Shown here: piece by piece, positions 1-8,076 of the stretch | Position numbering within the stretch: the stretch's first letter is position 1 | Layout: each line of letters starts with the position of its first letter | Source: Kitasatospora sp. MMS16-BH015 | GTDB lineage: Bacteria > Actinomycetota > Actinomycetes > Streptomycetales > Streptomycetaceae | NCBI RefSeq assembly: GCF_002943525.1 | Contig: NZ_CP025394.1 | Span: 4,092,001 to 4,156,000 of the forward strand | Direction: 5' to 3' | DNA length: 64,000 bases | Position numbers and translations under genes: made by a program | Notes under the pieces: generated by a model | Databases searched by the model: none | Seen by the model: only the letters and a program-made list of their open reading frames with translations | Told to the model about the DNA's origin: nothing

Positions 1-2
1 AC

Positions 3-881
3 ATCGGCCTGACCGTCCGCTCCGGCAGCGGCGAGCCGCTGACCGTCAGCCTCAGCCGCTCCAACGTGGGCGTCTTCCGGGGCTCCGGCGACAAGCGTGA
101 GCAGGTCGCCACCAAGCCGCTGGTCACTCAGCCGCAGCACAAGCTCAAGGTCACCGTGAACGGCAGCACCACCAAGGTGCTGGTCGACGACCGCACCGAG
201 CTGGCCTACACCTCCAAGGTGACGGGCACCGAGGCCACCGGCGGCATCGGCCTGAGCGTGCGCAACGGCGCCAACAGCGCCCACTGGCCCAAGTTCACCG
301 AGCTCAAGGTCTCCCAGACCCCGCCCACCGGCGGCAACGGCGCGACCTCGCTGACGGTGGCCAAGGCCGTGCTGCTCGACCCGGGCGCCGCCTGGGAGTC
401 CGCCCCCGGCGACCCCTCGGGCATGAAGATCGGCGGCGACGGCCTGGCCCCGCAGGGCCTGGCCCTCTCCGACTACGCGGCGTACGAGCAGGCCCGCACC
501 TCGGGCTGGACCCAGTACACCGTGCGCGGCACCGTCGGCCGGCTCAACACCCCGCAGGTCTCCGGGGCGATCTGGGTCCGGGTCGGCAGCGCCGACGCGA
601 TCAGCGTGGAGGTCTCCCGGCGCGGCCTGCGGGTGCTCTCCGGCAGCGCCGACAACCGCAAGGTGGTCGACACCAAGTCGCTGGCCGACGCCGACCACCA
701 CGACATCACCATCACGGTCGGCAGCCAGGCCACCTGGATCACCGTGGACGGCACCGTCCACCTCCAGCTCGCCGCCAAGGGCGAGACCGGCGGCGTGGCC
801 TTCTCGGCGTACCGGGACGTCACCCGGCACGCCTGGCCCACGGCCCGGAACTTCAAGGTCGTCCCCGCGGAGGTTCTGTGA
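3..881 (+). CDS. secreted/surface LamG-like protein, 5' end outside window
   Basis: The reading frame is open from the left edge of the window to the TGA at 879-881, so only the C-terminal 292 residues are seen. They consist of alternating short beta-strand-like segments rich in G, T, V and S. Two similar modules each end in a strand with an xFTxLKV or xNFKVV pattern, which suggests a concanavalin/LamG-like or 3-keto-disaccharide-hydrolase-like jelly roll. No catalytic motif is visible. The stop codon overlaps the GTG of the next gene by 4 bp (GTGA), and that gene encodes a protein of the same fold type, so the two are probably translated together and work together at the cell surface. The function is unknown. 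Confidence 0.6.
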   Translation: MGLTVRSGSGEPLTVSLSRSNVGVFRGSGDKREQVATKPLVTQPQHKLKVTVNGSTTKVLVDDRTELAYTSKVTGTEATGGIGLSVRNGANSAHWPKFTELKVSQTPPTGGNGATSLTVAKAVLLDPGAAWESAPGDPSGMKIGGDGLAPQGLALSDYAAYEQARTSGWTQYTVRGTVGRLNTPQVSGAIWVRVGSADAISVEVSRRGLRVLSGSADNRKVVDTKSLADADHHDITITVGSQATWITVDGTVHLQLAAKGETGGVAFSAYRDVTRHAWPTARNFKVVPAEVL

Positions 882-1753
882 GCACCCCCCTGCACGACAC
901 CCCCCAGCCCGAGACGGCCGCCCCGCAGGAGCCCAAGCCCTCCCGCCGGGGCCTGCTGATCGGCACCGCCGCCGCCCTGGTCCTGGGCGGCGGCGCCCTG
1001 GCCGCCTACGAACTGCTGGGCAGCTCGGACGACGGTGACAGCGACGACGGCACCACCGAGTTCAAGGCCAAGTTCGCCGGCACCGGCCTGGTGACCAACG
1101 AGTACGCCTTCCGCAGCCCGAACGCCAAGGACGCGCACGACAGCCCGGACTGGGTGGTCACCAGCGGTTCGCTCTTCACCCGCAACGGTGACGGCTGGAC
1201 GGGCGTGCCGGACGGCCAGTCCCCCGGCGCCTCCTCCAGCCAGCACAACGGCTCGGCCGTCTTCCGGCTGGTCACCAAGCGGCGCGACTTCGGCGACTGC
1301 ACCGTGCAGACCCAAGTCCGGCTCCAGCCGCCCACCACCACCTCCCGCACCCCCAAGCAGGACTGGGACGGCGCGCACATCTGGCTCCGCTACCACAGCC
1401 CGGACCAGCTCTACGCGCTCAGCTTCCGCCGCCGGGACGGGGTCGTGGTGATCAAGCGCAAGACCCCCGACCCGCAGGGCATCGGCGCGGCCGGGGAGCA
1501 GGGCGACTACGTCACCGTGGCCGAGGGCAAGGCCGCCTTCCCGTACAACGAGTGGCACACCGTCTCGGCGAGCGCGGTCAACCACAAGGAGGGGGTCCGG
1601 TTGATCCTGTCGATCGACGGGCACACCGTGCTCGACACCATCGACAAGGACCCGCTGCGGATCACCGGAGCCGGCGGCGTCGGCCTGCGGGTCGACAACA
1701 CCGACCTCGACTTCCGGGGCTTCACCGCCGTCCCGGCAGCCGCGGCACTCTGA
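878..1753 (+). CDS. membrane-anchored LamG-like protein
   Basis: This 291-residue protein has a polar N-terminus, a twin-arginine-like SRRGLL at about residues 22-27 and one hydrophobic segment at about 27-47. An acidic linker (SSDDGDSDDG) and an extracellular beta-rich domain follow. It may be a Tat-exported or type II-anchored protein. The body contains strands typical of a LamG/concanavalin fold, including a closing segment that reads GVGLRVDNTDLDFRGF. It starts at a GTG overlapping the stop of the upstream gene by 4 bp, so translational coupling is likely. No catalytic residues are identifiable. A role in binding surface polysaccharide is an inference from fold alone. Confidence 0.6.
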   Translation: MSTPLHDTPQPETAAPQEPKPSRRGLLIGTAAALVLGGGALAAYELLGSSDDGDSDDGTTEFKAKFAGTGLVTNEYAFRSPNAKDAHDSPDWVVTSGSLFTRNGDGWTGVPDGQSPGASSSQHNGSAVFRLVTKRRDFGDCTVQTQVRLQPPTTTSRTPKQDWDGAHIWLRYHSPDQLYALSFRRRDGVVVIKRKTPDPQGIGAAGEQGDYVTVAEGKAAFPYNEWHTVSASAVNHKEGVRLILSIDGHTVLDTIDKDPLRITGAGGVGLRVDNTDLDFRGFTAVPAAAAL

Positions 1754-1861
1754 TCGGGTCCGCCCTCACCGGCGGACCCACTCGGGGCTCGGACGGGGGC
1801 CGTCACGCTCTGATGGCGGCCTACCGTCCCCCTTGCCCCACCCCCTCCTCATATGATCGGA

Positions 1862-1875
1862 GTGACATGCGTCAT
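1862..1875 (+). promoter_or_regulatory. candidate Crp operator upstream of crp
   Basis: The 14-mer GTGACATGCGTCAT fits the Streptomyces Crp consensus as I recall it, GTG-N6-GNCAC, with only the last base different. It contains the dyad TGAC-N4-GTCA and lies about 80 bp before the crp start, where an autoregulatory site would be expected. A second similar half (CATGTCATGCG) follows immediately. Binding is inferred, not shown. Confidence 0.4.
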
Positions 1876-1952
1876 CCTTGATGCTGCATGTCATGCGTTT
1901 CAGGGGTACCGGCATGAGGACAGGTACCGCCCCAACCACCAGGAGGATGCAC

Positions 1953-2627
1953 GTGGACGACGTTCTGCGGCGTGCCGCGCTGTTCGCGGCTCTCGACGAC
2001 GAGCAGGCCGGCGAGCTGCGCGCCTCCATGACCGAGGTCACGCTCGCCCGTGGCGAGTCGCTGTTCCACGAGGGCGACCCGGGCGACCGGCTCTACGTCG
2101 TGGCCGAGGGCAAGGTCAAGCTGCACCGCGCCTCGCCCGACGGCCGCGAGAACATGCTCGCCGTGCTCGGCCCCAGCGAGATGATCGGCGAGCTCTCGCT
2201 CTTCGACCCGGGCCCGCGCACCGCCACCGCCACCGCCCTCACCGAGGTCAAGCTGCTCGGCCTCGGCCACGGCGACCTCCAGCCCTGGCTGCACGCCCGG
2301 CCCGAGGTCTCGGTCGCCCTGCTGCGCGCCATCGCCCGCCGGCTGCGCCGCACCAACGACTCGATGTCCGACCTGGTCTTCTCCGACGTGCCCGGCCGCG
2401 TCGCCAAGGCCCTGCTCGACCTCTCCCGCCGCTTCGGCGTGCAGTCCGAGGAGGGCATCCACGTCGCCCACGACCTCACCCAGGAGGAGCTCGCCCAGCT
2501 GGTCGGCGCCTCCCGCGAGACGGTCAACAAGGCCCTCGCCGACTTCGCCGGCCGCGGCTGGCTCAAGCTGGAGGCCCGCGCCGTCGTCCTGATGGACGTC
2601 GAGCGCCTGTCGCGCCGCAGCCGCTGA
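1953..2627 (+). CDS. crp: Crp/Fnr-family cAMP receptor regulator
   Basis: The 224-residue product has a cyclic-nucleotide-binding domain (about 10-115) with the phosphate-binding cassette G79-E80-L81...R89-T90. A dimer helix follows (about 118-140), then a winged helix-turn-helix (about 148-215) with recognition helix GASRETVNKAL. These are the features of the actinobacterial cAMP receptor protein, which in Streptomyces affects germination, development and antibiotic production. GTG at 1953 is chosen because AGGAGG at 1941-1946 sits 6 nt before it, while the ATG at 1947 directly abuts that ribosome site. The gene stands alone and is followed by a perfect hairpin. A candidate Crp site lies upstream, suggesting autoregulation. 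Confidence 0.93.
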   Translation: MDDVLRRAALFAALDDEQAGELRASMTEVTLARGESLFHEGDPGDRLYVVAEGKVKLHRASPDGRENMLAVLGPSEMIGELSLFDPGPRTATATALTEVKLLGLGHGDLQPWLHARPEVSVALLRAIARRLRRTNDSMSDLVFSDVPGRVAKALLDLSRRFGVQSEEGIHVAHDLTQEELAQLVGASRETVNKALADFAGRGWLKLEARAVVLMDVERLSRRSR

Positions 2628-2635
2628 TCTCTTTG

Positions 2636-2660
2636 GCTGTGCGCCCGCAGGGCGCACAGC
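2636..2660. terminator. hairpin terminator after crp
   Basis: A perfect 11-bp inverted repeat (GCTGTGCGCCC, loop GCA, then its complement) begins 9 bp after the crp stop. There is no T-run, as is usual in streptomycetes. Confidence 0.7.
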
Positions 2661-2661
2661 A

Positions 2662-2727
2662 GGGGCGCGAGGAACTGCGCGACCAGCCACCCATCACGGT
2701 GAAGCTGTTGCGCCGTTCCCCGCGCCC
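2662..2727. repeat. long inverted repeat, copy A
   Basis: The left arm GGGGCGCGAGGAACTGCGC (2662-2680) is complementary to GCGCCGTTCCCCGCGCCC (2710-2727) apart from two positions. The sequence GACCAGCC follows the left arm. The same arms occur again at 4703-4847. The copy sits between the convergent crp and MBL genes, so it may also end transcription from either side. I recall this arm as a frequent intergenic repeat in Streptomyces genomes. Confidence 0.7.
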
Positions 2728-2739
2728 TTCGCGCTGTGG

Positions 2740-3567
2740 TTACTCGGGGATCAGCCCGTGCTCCGCCAGATACTGCATCTGCGCCCGCACCGAAAGCTCC
2801 GCAGCCGGCCACAACGCCCGGTCCACATCCGCGTACACCCGAGCCACCACCTCCTCGGCCGTACGACACCCCGCCTCCACCGCCGTCTCCACCTGAGCCA
2901 GCCGAGTCGCCCGGTGCGCCAAGTAGTAATCGACGGCGCCGAGGGCATCGACCAACACCGGCCCGTGCCCCGGCAGGATCGTCCGCACGTCCCCCGCCGC
3001 CGCCACGGTGTGCAGCCGCCGCAGCGAGTCCAGGTAGTCCCCCAGCCGCCCGTCCGGGTGCGCCACCATCGTGGTGCCCCGCCCGAGCACGGTGTCCCCG
3101 GTGAGGACGGCCCCCTCGGCCGGCAGCTGGAAGGTGAGCGAATCCGCCGTGTGCCCCGGCGTGCCCAGCACCCGGATCTCCAACCCGCCGAGCTCGATCA
3201 CCTGACCGCCCCGCAGGCCCTCCGACCCCAGCCGGTGCGCCGGGTCCAGCGCCCGCACCTCGGTGCCGGTCAGCTCCGCGAACCGTGCCGCGCCCTCCGC
3301 GTGGTCGTGGTGCCCGTGGGTGAGCAGCGTCAGCCCGACCCGCTGGCCGCGCTGCTCCGCCACCTCGATCACCCGCCGCAGGTGCGCCTCGTCCAGCGGC
3401 CCCGGATCCACCACCACGGCCAGGTCCGAACCGGGCTCGGCGAGCAGCCAGGTGTTGGTGCCGTCCAGGGTCATCGGCGAGGGGTTCGGCGCCAGCACGC
3501 AGTACGCGCGCGCGCTCGCCTCCCCGCCGACGGTGTCGACCGGGTCGCCAGGCAGCAGACCGCTCAC
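2740..3567 (-). CDS. MBL-fold metallohydrolase (LACTB2-like)
   Basis: The 275-residue product has the metallo-beta-lactamase fold signature HGHHDH at 84-89. It also has the downstream metal ligands in GTPGHT, in TGDTVLG and in the final PGHGP loop. A C-terminal winged-helix-like segment (about 225-275) is typical of the LACTB2/RNase-like hydrolase subgroup. The substrate is unknown. The start is a GTG whose GTGA overlaps the stop of a 56-codon gene upstream. NUDIX, the small gene and MBL therefore form one leftward operon. The equivalent gene near M. tuberculosis crp is Rv3677c (from memory), supporting a conserved neighbourhood. Confidence 0.85.
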   Translation of the reverse strand: MSGLLPGDPVDTVGGEASARAYCVLAPNPSPMTLDGTNTWLLAEPGSDLAVVVDPGPLDEAHLRRVIEVAEQRGQRVGLTLLTHGHHDHAEGAARFAELTGTEVRALDPAHRLGSEGLRGGQVIELGGLEIRVLGTPGHTADSLTFQLPAEGAVLTGDTVLGRGTTMVAHPDGRLGDYLDSLRRLHTVAAAGDVRTILPGHGPVLVDALGAVDYYLAHRATRLAQVETAVEAGCRTAEEVVARVYADVDRALWPAAELSVRAQMQYLAEHGLIPE

Positions 3568-3734
3568 CGGCCACCTTCGAGGTGCCGGCCGAGCTCGCGC
3601 TCCAGCAGCCGCTGCGTGTACTGCTCGGCCAGGGCCGCCGCCGGCTCGGGCGAGCGCGGAGTCAGGCTCCGGGCCACCAGCGCGCGGGCGGGTATCGGGC
3701 GGAGCGTCCGGGGAGCCACGTCGTTGTGGATCAT
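3564..3734 (-). CDS. small conserved-looking protein, 56 aa
   Basis: This short frame encodes a basic protein (MIHNDVAPRTLRPIPARALV at its start) ending in a helix-like QYTQRLLERELGRHLEGGR. Three things support it as real. A ribosome site (GAGGAAGGA) lies about 9 nt before the ATG. It sits 26 bp after the NUDIX stop. Its TGA overlaps the GTG of the MBL gene (GTGA). No domain is recognised. It may be a partner or regulator of one of its operon neighbours, which is only an inference. Confidence 0.6.
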   Translation of the reverse strand: MIHNDVAPRTLRPIPARALVARSLTPRSPEPAAALAEQYTQRLLERELGRHLEGGR

Positions 3735-3760
3735 CGGGCTGGTTCCTTCCTCGAACGGAA

Positions 3761-4666
3761 TCAGGTGTGGGGAGTCACAGGGGTCTGAGGGGTCTCGGAA
3801 GTCTCAGGAGTCTCAGGAGGATAGTGCCCGTCGATGGTCAGCTCGTCATACCCCGACCATCGCACCGTGATCCGGTCCCCGGCGACCTCGGCCTCGCCGA
3901 GCACCTGCCGGATCCGCCGGTCGGCCGCAGCGGCCACCGCCGCCTCCGCCGTCGGATGCGGCAGCAGCTCGCGCAGCACGGTGACGGTGGGCGGCATCAT
4001 CCCGTACTCGCCCTCCGCGTACCCCCGCACCGCCTCGGCGGGCGCCAGCCAGACCGTGCGGTCGGCCTCGCCGACCTCGGCCGCGGCCTGCTGCCCGGCG
4101 GGCATCCCGGCCACGAAGAACCAGGTGTCGAACCGCCGCTCCTCGAAGGCCGGCGTGGTCCAGCGGGCCCAGCCCGCCAGCAGGTCACTGCGGAGCACCA
4201 GCCCGCGAGAGCGGAGGAACTCGGCGAAGGAGTACTCGCGCGCCTCCAGGGCCGCCTGCTCGGCCGCCCAGGCCCAGGGCTCGACCAGCGTCTTCTCGTC
4301 CGGGCCGGCCAGCAGCACGCCGGCCTCCTCGAAGGTCTCCCGGACGGCCGCGCAGACGACGGCCTGCGCCGTCCGGGTGTCCGTGCCCAGCCGCTCGGCC
4401 CACTCCTCCAGCGAGGGCCCGGCCCACCCCAGCTCGGCCTCGGCGTCCCGCGGGTCCACCCCACCACCGGGGTACGCGTACATCCCTCCCGCGAAGGCCA
4501 TCGAACTCCGCCGCCGCAGCAGGTACGCCTCCGGCCCCGCCACCCCGTCCCGCAGCAGCACCACCGTCGCGGACGGCTTCGGCACCGGCGGAACGGCCGC
4601 CCCGGCAGCCACCGCCCTGATCCGGGCGGGCCAACCGGTCGGCATGAGCATCGGAGGGTGATCCAT
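3761..4666 (-). CDS. NUDIX hydrolase
   Basis: The 301-residue product carries a split Nudix box. GGGVDPRDAE at about 67-76 is followed by a spacer of about 30 residues and AAVRETFEEAGVLL at about 106-119, with the metal-binding glutamates in RETFEEAG. The long insertion is typical of NUDT19/CoA-diphosphatase-like members, which cleave nucleoside-diphosphate-linked compounds such as CoA esters. The exact substrate cannot be read. It is the first gene of a leftward operon with the 56-codon gene and the MBL hydrolase. The last 20 codons are rich in repeated TPETSETP-like residues, a degenerate tail outside the domain. Confidence 0.85.
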   Translation of the reverse strand: MDHPPMLMPTGWPARIRAVAAGAAVPPVPKPSATVVLLRDGVAGPEAYLLRRRSSMAFAGGMYAYPGGGVDPRDAEAELGWAGPSLEEWAERLGTDTRTAQAVVCAAVRETFEEAGVLLAGPDEKTLVEPWAWAAEQAALEAREYSFAEFLRSRGLVLRSDLLAGWARWTTPAFEERRFDTWFFVAGMPAGQQAAAEVGEADRTVWLAPAEAVRGYAEGEYGMMPPTVTVLRELLPHPTAEAAVAAAADRRIRQVLGEAEVAGDRITVRWSGYDELTIDGHYPPETPETSETPQTPVTPHT

Positions 4667-4702
4667 AATCCGGATGCTACGAACGGCGCTGCCGCACGTC
4701 TA

Positions 4703-4847
4703 GGGGCGCGGGGAACTGCGCGACCAGCCCGGGAGCTTGCCGTACCAATGCAGAGATGCCCACCTGCACCGTCAACGGATAGTGCAAGTGGGCATCTGCG
4801 TAAGACAGCGGACTGCGCAGGGCCGGCCGCGCCGTTCCCCGCGCCCC
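4703..4847. repeat. long inverted repeat, copy B, with nested hairpin
   Basis: The left arm GGGGCGCGGGGAACTGCGC (4703-4721) pairs with the right arm (4829-4847) with one mismatch, and the left arm is 26/27 identical to copy A through GACCAGCC. The 107-nt centre holds a second hairpin, AGATGCCCACCTGCAC at 4754-4769 against 4782-4797 (one mismatch, 12-nt loop). The element fills the gap between the RidA gene and the NUDIX gene and could be a terminator, an mRNA-stabilising structure or a mobile repeat. Confidence 0.7.
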
Positions 4848-4853
4848 CGGTGG

Positions 4854-5315
4854 TTACCGTACGCGGACCTGGATCTCCACCTCGACCGGCGCGTCCAGCG
4901 GCAGCACCGCGACACCCACCGCGGAGCGGGCGTGCACGCCCGCCTCGCCCAGCGCAGCGCCGAGCAGCTCGCTCGCGCCGTTGATCACGCCCGGCTGGCC
5001 GGTGAAGTCGGGGGCGGAGGCGACGAAGCCGACCACCTTGACGACCTGTTCGACCTTGTCCAGGTCGCCGATGACGGACTTCACCGCGGCTAGGGCGTTG
5101 AGCGCGCAGATCTGGGCGAGCTCCTTGGCCTCCTCGGGGGTGACCTCGGCGCCGACCTTGCCGGTGGTGGGCAGCTTGCCCGAGACCATCGGGAGCTGGC
5201 CGGAGGTGAAGACGTACTCACCGGTCCGCACCGCCGGGACGTACGCGGCGACCGGGGCCGCCACCTCGGGGAGGGTGAGGCCGAGCTCGGCCAGCTTCTG
5301 CTCCACCTTGCTCAT
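4854..5315 (-). CDS. RidA-family (YjgF/YER057c/UK114) protein
   Basis: The 153-residue product matches the RidA family, with conserved blocks VFTSGQLPM, LNALAAVKSVIGDLDKV and AVLPLDAPVEVEIQVRV. Family members remove reactive enamine/imine intermediates made by PLP enzymes, or act as chaperone-like trimers. This longer subgroup often lacks the catalytic Arg, so deaminase activity is not certain. The ATG at 5315 overlaps the TGA of the upstream DUF4177 gene by one base (TGATG). An upstream extension in the same frame is just the shadow of that gene. The M. tuberculosis counterpart near crp is Rv3678c (from memory). Confidence 0.88.
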   Translation of the reverse strand: MSKVEQKLAELGLTLPEVAAPVAAYVPAVRTGEYVFTSGQLPMVSGKLPTTGKVGAEVTPEEAKELAQICALNALAAVKSVIGDLDKVEQVVKVVGFVASAPDFTGQPGVINGASELLGAALGEAGVHARSAVGVAVLPLDAPVEVEIQVRVR

Positions 5316-5473
5316 CAGTTCTTCTCCCGCTTGAGGTAGGCAACCAGCTGCTCGGGGTTGTTCGGGCCGGGAACGACCTGAACGAGCTCCCAGCCGTCCT
5401 CGCCCCAGGTGTCGAGGATCTGCTTGGTGGCGTGCACGAGCAGCGGCACGGTGACGTATTCCCACTTGGTCAT
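5315..5473 (-). CDS. DUF4177 small protein, 52 aa
   Basis: The product begins MTKWEYVTVPLLVH and ends with a GWELVQVV block and YLKREK, the pattern of the DUF4177 family. The internal ATG at 5473 is chosen over upstream in-frame starts because the family domain begins there. The upstream extension is arginine/glycine rich and not conserved in character. Its stop overlaps the ATG of the RidA gene (TGATG), so the two are translationally coupled. The function is unknown. It is one of the smallest genes in the window. Confidence 0.8.
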   Translation of the reverse strand: MTKWEYVTVPLLVHATKQILDTWGEDGWELVQVVPGPNNPEQLVAYLKREKN

Positions 5474-5711
5474 GGCGCTGACTCTAGACGAGCGGCGGCC
5501 CGCCGCGCCGGTTCCCCCGTCCCGCCGCCACCCGGCCGCCGTCCCGCCACCGGAGGTGCCGGTGGGGCGGACGGGTGTGAGGTGAGCCACAAAGCGGGCC
5601 GGATTCGGCCCGGCTGCACCAGTGCTCCCGGCATCCGGCCCGGCCGCTGGTTACCCTCGCGGGAAGGGCACCTGGCGGTGCCGGTCCTTCGGAGACGGAC
5701 GGAGACGGAGC

Positions 5712-6818
5712 GTGGCGAGCACCCCCGGCCCACCGGACGGGAGCCAACCGCAGGAGAGCCCGCAGGATCCTCCCCGGGAGACGGGCCCCGACTGGGAGGG
5801 CGTGCGGCTGCACGTGGTCAGCGGGAAGGGCGGCACCGGCAAGACCACCGCCGCCGCCGCGCTGGCCCTGGCGCTGGCCGCCGACGGCGGCCGCACCCTC
5901 CTGATCGAGGTCGAGGGCCGGCAGGGCATCGCCGAGCTGTTCGGCATCGCCGCCCTGCCGTACGAGGAGCGCAAGGTGGCCACCATCTCCCGGGCCCGGC
6001 TCGGGCTGCCGGGCAAGGGCAGCGGGGAGGTGTACGCGCTCGCCATCGACACCGAGCAGGCCCTGCTCGAGTACCTCGACATGTTCTACAAGCTCGGCCG
6101 GGCCGGGAAGGCCCTGCAGAAGGTCGGCTTCGTCGACTTCGCGACCACCATCGCCCCGGGCGTGCGGGACGTGCTGCTCACCGGCAAGGCCTGCGAGGCG
6201 GCCCGGCGCAAGGGGCCGGACGGCAGGCGGGCCTACGACGCGATCGTGATGGACGCGCCGCCCACCGGACGGATCACCAGGTTCCTCAACGTCAACTCCG
6301 AGGTGGCCGGGCTGGCCCGGTTCGGGCCGATCCACGGCCAGGCGCAGGCGGTGATGCGGGTGCTGCGCTCGCCCGAGACGGTGGTGCACCTGGTCACCCT
6401 GCTGGAGGAGATGCCGGTCCAGGAGACGGTGGACGGGGTGGCCGAGCTGACGGAGGCGCAGCTGCCGGTCGGCGGGGTGCTGGTCAACATGGTGCGCCCG
6501 CCGGTGCTGGACGCCGCCGCCGTGGCGGCGATCGACGGCGACCACCGCGAGGAGGTCGCGCTGGCCCTGGGCGAGGCGGGCCTGGGCGGCCGGTCGCGTT
6601 CGGCGGCCACCGTGCGGGCGGCCGTGGAGCCGCTGCTCGACCCGCTGCTCGCGCAGGCCCGGGAGGCCGCCGAGCGGGTCGAGCTGGAGCGGGAGCAGCG
6701 GGCCGACCTCCAGCAGCTGCGGCTGCCCACCTACGAACTCCCGCTGCTCGGCGAGGGCGTGGACCTCGGCGGGCTCTACCGGCTGGCGGGCGAGCTGAAG
6801 CGGCAGGGAGCGGCATGA
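5712..6818 (+). CDS. ArsA-family ATPase, first of a pair
   Basis: The 368-residue P-loop ATPase of the ArsA/GET3 (SIMIBI) class has the deviant Walker A SGKGGTGKTT at about 37-46, including the signature lysine. It also has the switch-II-like DAPPTGR and an adenine-region AGELKRQ tail. GTG at 5712 is chosen because GGAG at 5701-5704 precedes it by 7 nt. The protein is probably cytosolic and dimerises with the next gene product, whose ATG overlaps its TGA (ATGA). The M. tuberculosis pair at this site, Rv3679-Rv3680 (BagA/BagB), has been linked to export or stress tolerance. A role in arsenic is not implied. Confidence 0.88.
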   Translation: MASTPGPPDGSQPQESPQDPPRETGPDWEGVRLHVVSGKGGTGKTTAAAALALALAADGGRTLLIEVEGRQGIAELFGIAALPYEERKVATISRARLGLPGKGSGEVYALAIDTEQALLEYLDMFYKLGRAGKALQKVGFVDFATTIAPGVRDVLLTGKACEAARRKGPDGRRAYDAIVMDAPPTGRITRFLNVNSEVAGLARFGPIHGQAQAVMRVLRSPETVVHLVTLLEEMPVQETVDGVAELTEAQLPVGGVLVNMVRPPVLDAAAVAAIDGDHREEVALALGEAGLGGRSRSAATVRAAVEPLLDPLLAQAREAAERVELEREQRADLQQLRLPTYELPLLGEGVDLGGLYRLAGELKRQGAA

Positions 6819-7981
6819 GCGGCAAGGGCACCGCGCCGAAGCTGGACGTGGACGCGCTGATCGACAACCCGAAGACCCGGATCGTGGTCTGCTGCGGCTC
6901 GGGCGGGGTCGGCAAGACCACCACCGCCGCCGCGATCGGGCTCCGGGCGGCCGAGCGCGGCCGCAAGGTCGTGGTGCTGACCATCGACCCGGCCCGCCGG
7001 CTGGCCCAGTCGATGGGCCTGACCGAGCTGGACAACACCCCCAGACCGGTGAACGAGGTCGCCGGCCCCGGTGAGCTCCAGGCCATGATGCTGGACATGA
7101 AGCGGACCTTCGACGAGGTCGTGCTGGCCCACTCCGATCCGGAGCGGGCCAAGGCGATCATGGAGAACCCGTTCTACCAGTCGCTCTCCGCCGGGTTCGC
7201 CGGCACCCAGGAGTACATGGCGATGGAGAAGCTCGGCCAGCTGCGCTCGGCCGAGCTCTGGGACCTGATCGTGGTCGACACCCCGCCCTCGCGCTCCGCG
7301 CTGGACTTCCTGGACGCGCCGAACCGGCTCGGCTCCTTCCTGGACGGCAAGATCATCCGAATGCTCACCGCCCCGGCGAAGGTCGGCGGGCGGAGCGCGA
7401 TGAAGTTCCTGAACGTCGGGATGGGCCTGCTGACCGGCACCCTGGGCAAGATCTTCGGCACCCAGCTGCTGACGGACATCCAGACCTTCATCAGCGCGAC
7501 GGACTCGATGTTCGGCGGCTTCCGCGAGCGGGCCGACCGCACCTACCAGCTGCTCAAGGCGCCGGGCACGGCCTTCCTGGTGGTGGCGGCCCCGGAGCGG
7601 GACGCGCTGCGCGAGGCGGCGTACTTCGTGGACCGGCTGGCGGCCGACTCGATGCCGCTGGCCGGCCTGGTGCTCAACCGGGTGCACGGCACGGGCGCCC
7701 CGCAGCTGACGGCGGAGCGGGCGACGGCGGCGGCGGAGGCCCTGGAGGAGAACGGCTCGCAGTCCGCCTCGGCGGCGGCCGAGACGCTGGCGGCGGGCCT
7801 GCTGCGGCTGCACGCCGAGCGGATGCAGGTGATGGACCGTGAGCGGCGCACCCGGGACCGGTTCGTGTCGGTCTACCCGGACGTGCCGATCGTCGAGGTG
7901 GGCGCCCTCGCGGGCGACGTGCACGACCTGGCGGGTCTGCGCGAGATCGGCGAGCGGTTGGGGGGCGGCGGGGAAGCGTGA
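6815..7981 (+). CDS. ArsA-family ATPase, second of a pair
   Basis: The 388-residue product has a P-loop CGSGGVGKTT at about 27-36 and the switch motif VVDTPPSRSALDFLD. A methionine-containing helical region (about 150-230) is typical of ArsA/GET3-type proteins. Its P-loop has serine where the first subunit has the signature lysine (SGK versus GSG), so the pair may be asymmetric, with one subunit completing the other's active site. The ATG overlaps the upstream stop by 4 bp. It is followed by a short hairpin and the convergent wblA gene. Confidence 0.88.
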   Translation: MSGKGTAPKLDVDALIDNPKTRIVVCCGSGGVGKTTTAAAIGLRAAERGRKVVVLTIDPARRLAQSMGLTELDNTPRPVNEVAGPGELQAMMLDMKRTFDEVVLAHSDPERAKAIMENPFYQSLSAGFAGTQEYMAMEKLGQLRSAELWDLIVVDTPPSRSALDFLDAPNRLGSFLDGKIIRMLTAPAKVGGRSAMKFLNVGMGLLTGTLGKIFGTQLLTDIQTFISATDSMFGGFRERADRTYQLLKAPGTAFLVVAAPERDALREAAYFVDRLAADSMPLAGLVLNRVHGTGAPQLTAERATAAAEALEENGSQSASAAAETLAAGLLRLHAERMQVMDRERRTRDRFVSVYPDVPIVEVGALAGDVHDLAGLREIGERLGGGGEA

Positions 7982-7995
7982 CCCTGACCGTTCGG

Positions 7996-8016
7996 GCACC
8001 GGCGCGTGGCCGGTGC
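7996..8016. terminator. hairpin between ArsA pair and wblA
   Basis: GCACCGGC and GCCGGTGC form a perfect 8-bp stem around a 5-nt loop, placed between two convergent genes. It can serve as a bidirectional terminator. Confidence 0.5.
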
Positions 8017-8076
8017 GGCACTGGCCCCGGCCGGTGGGGCGGCCTGGGCACCTGACGGGAGGAGACCCGGTGGGCC

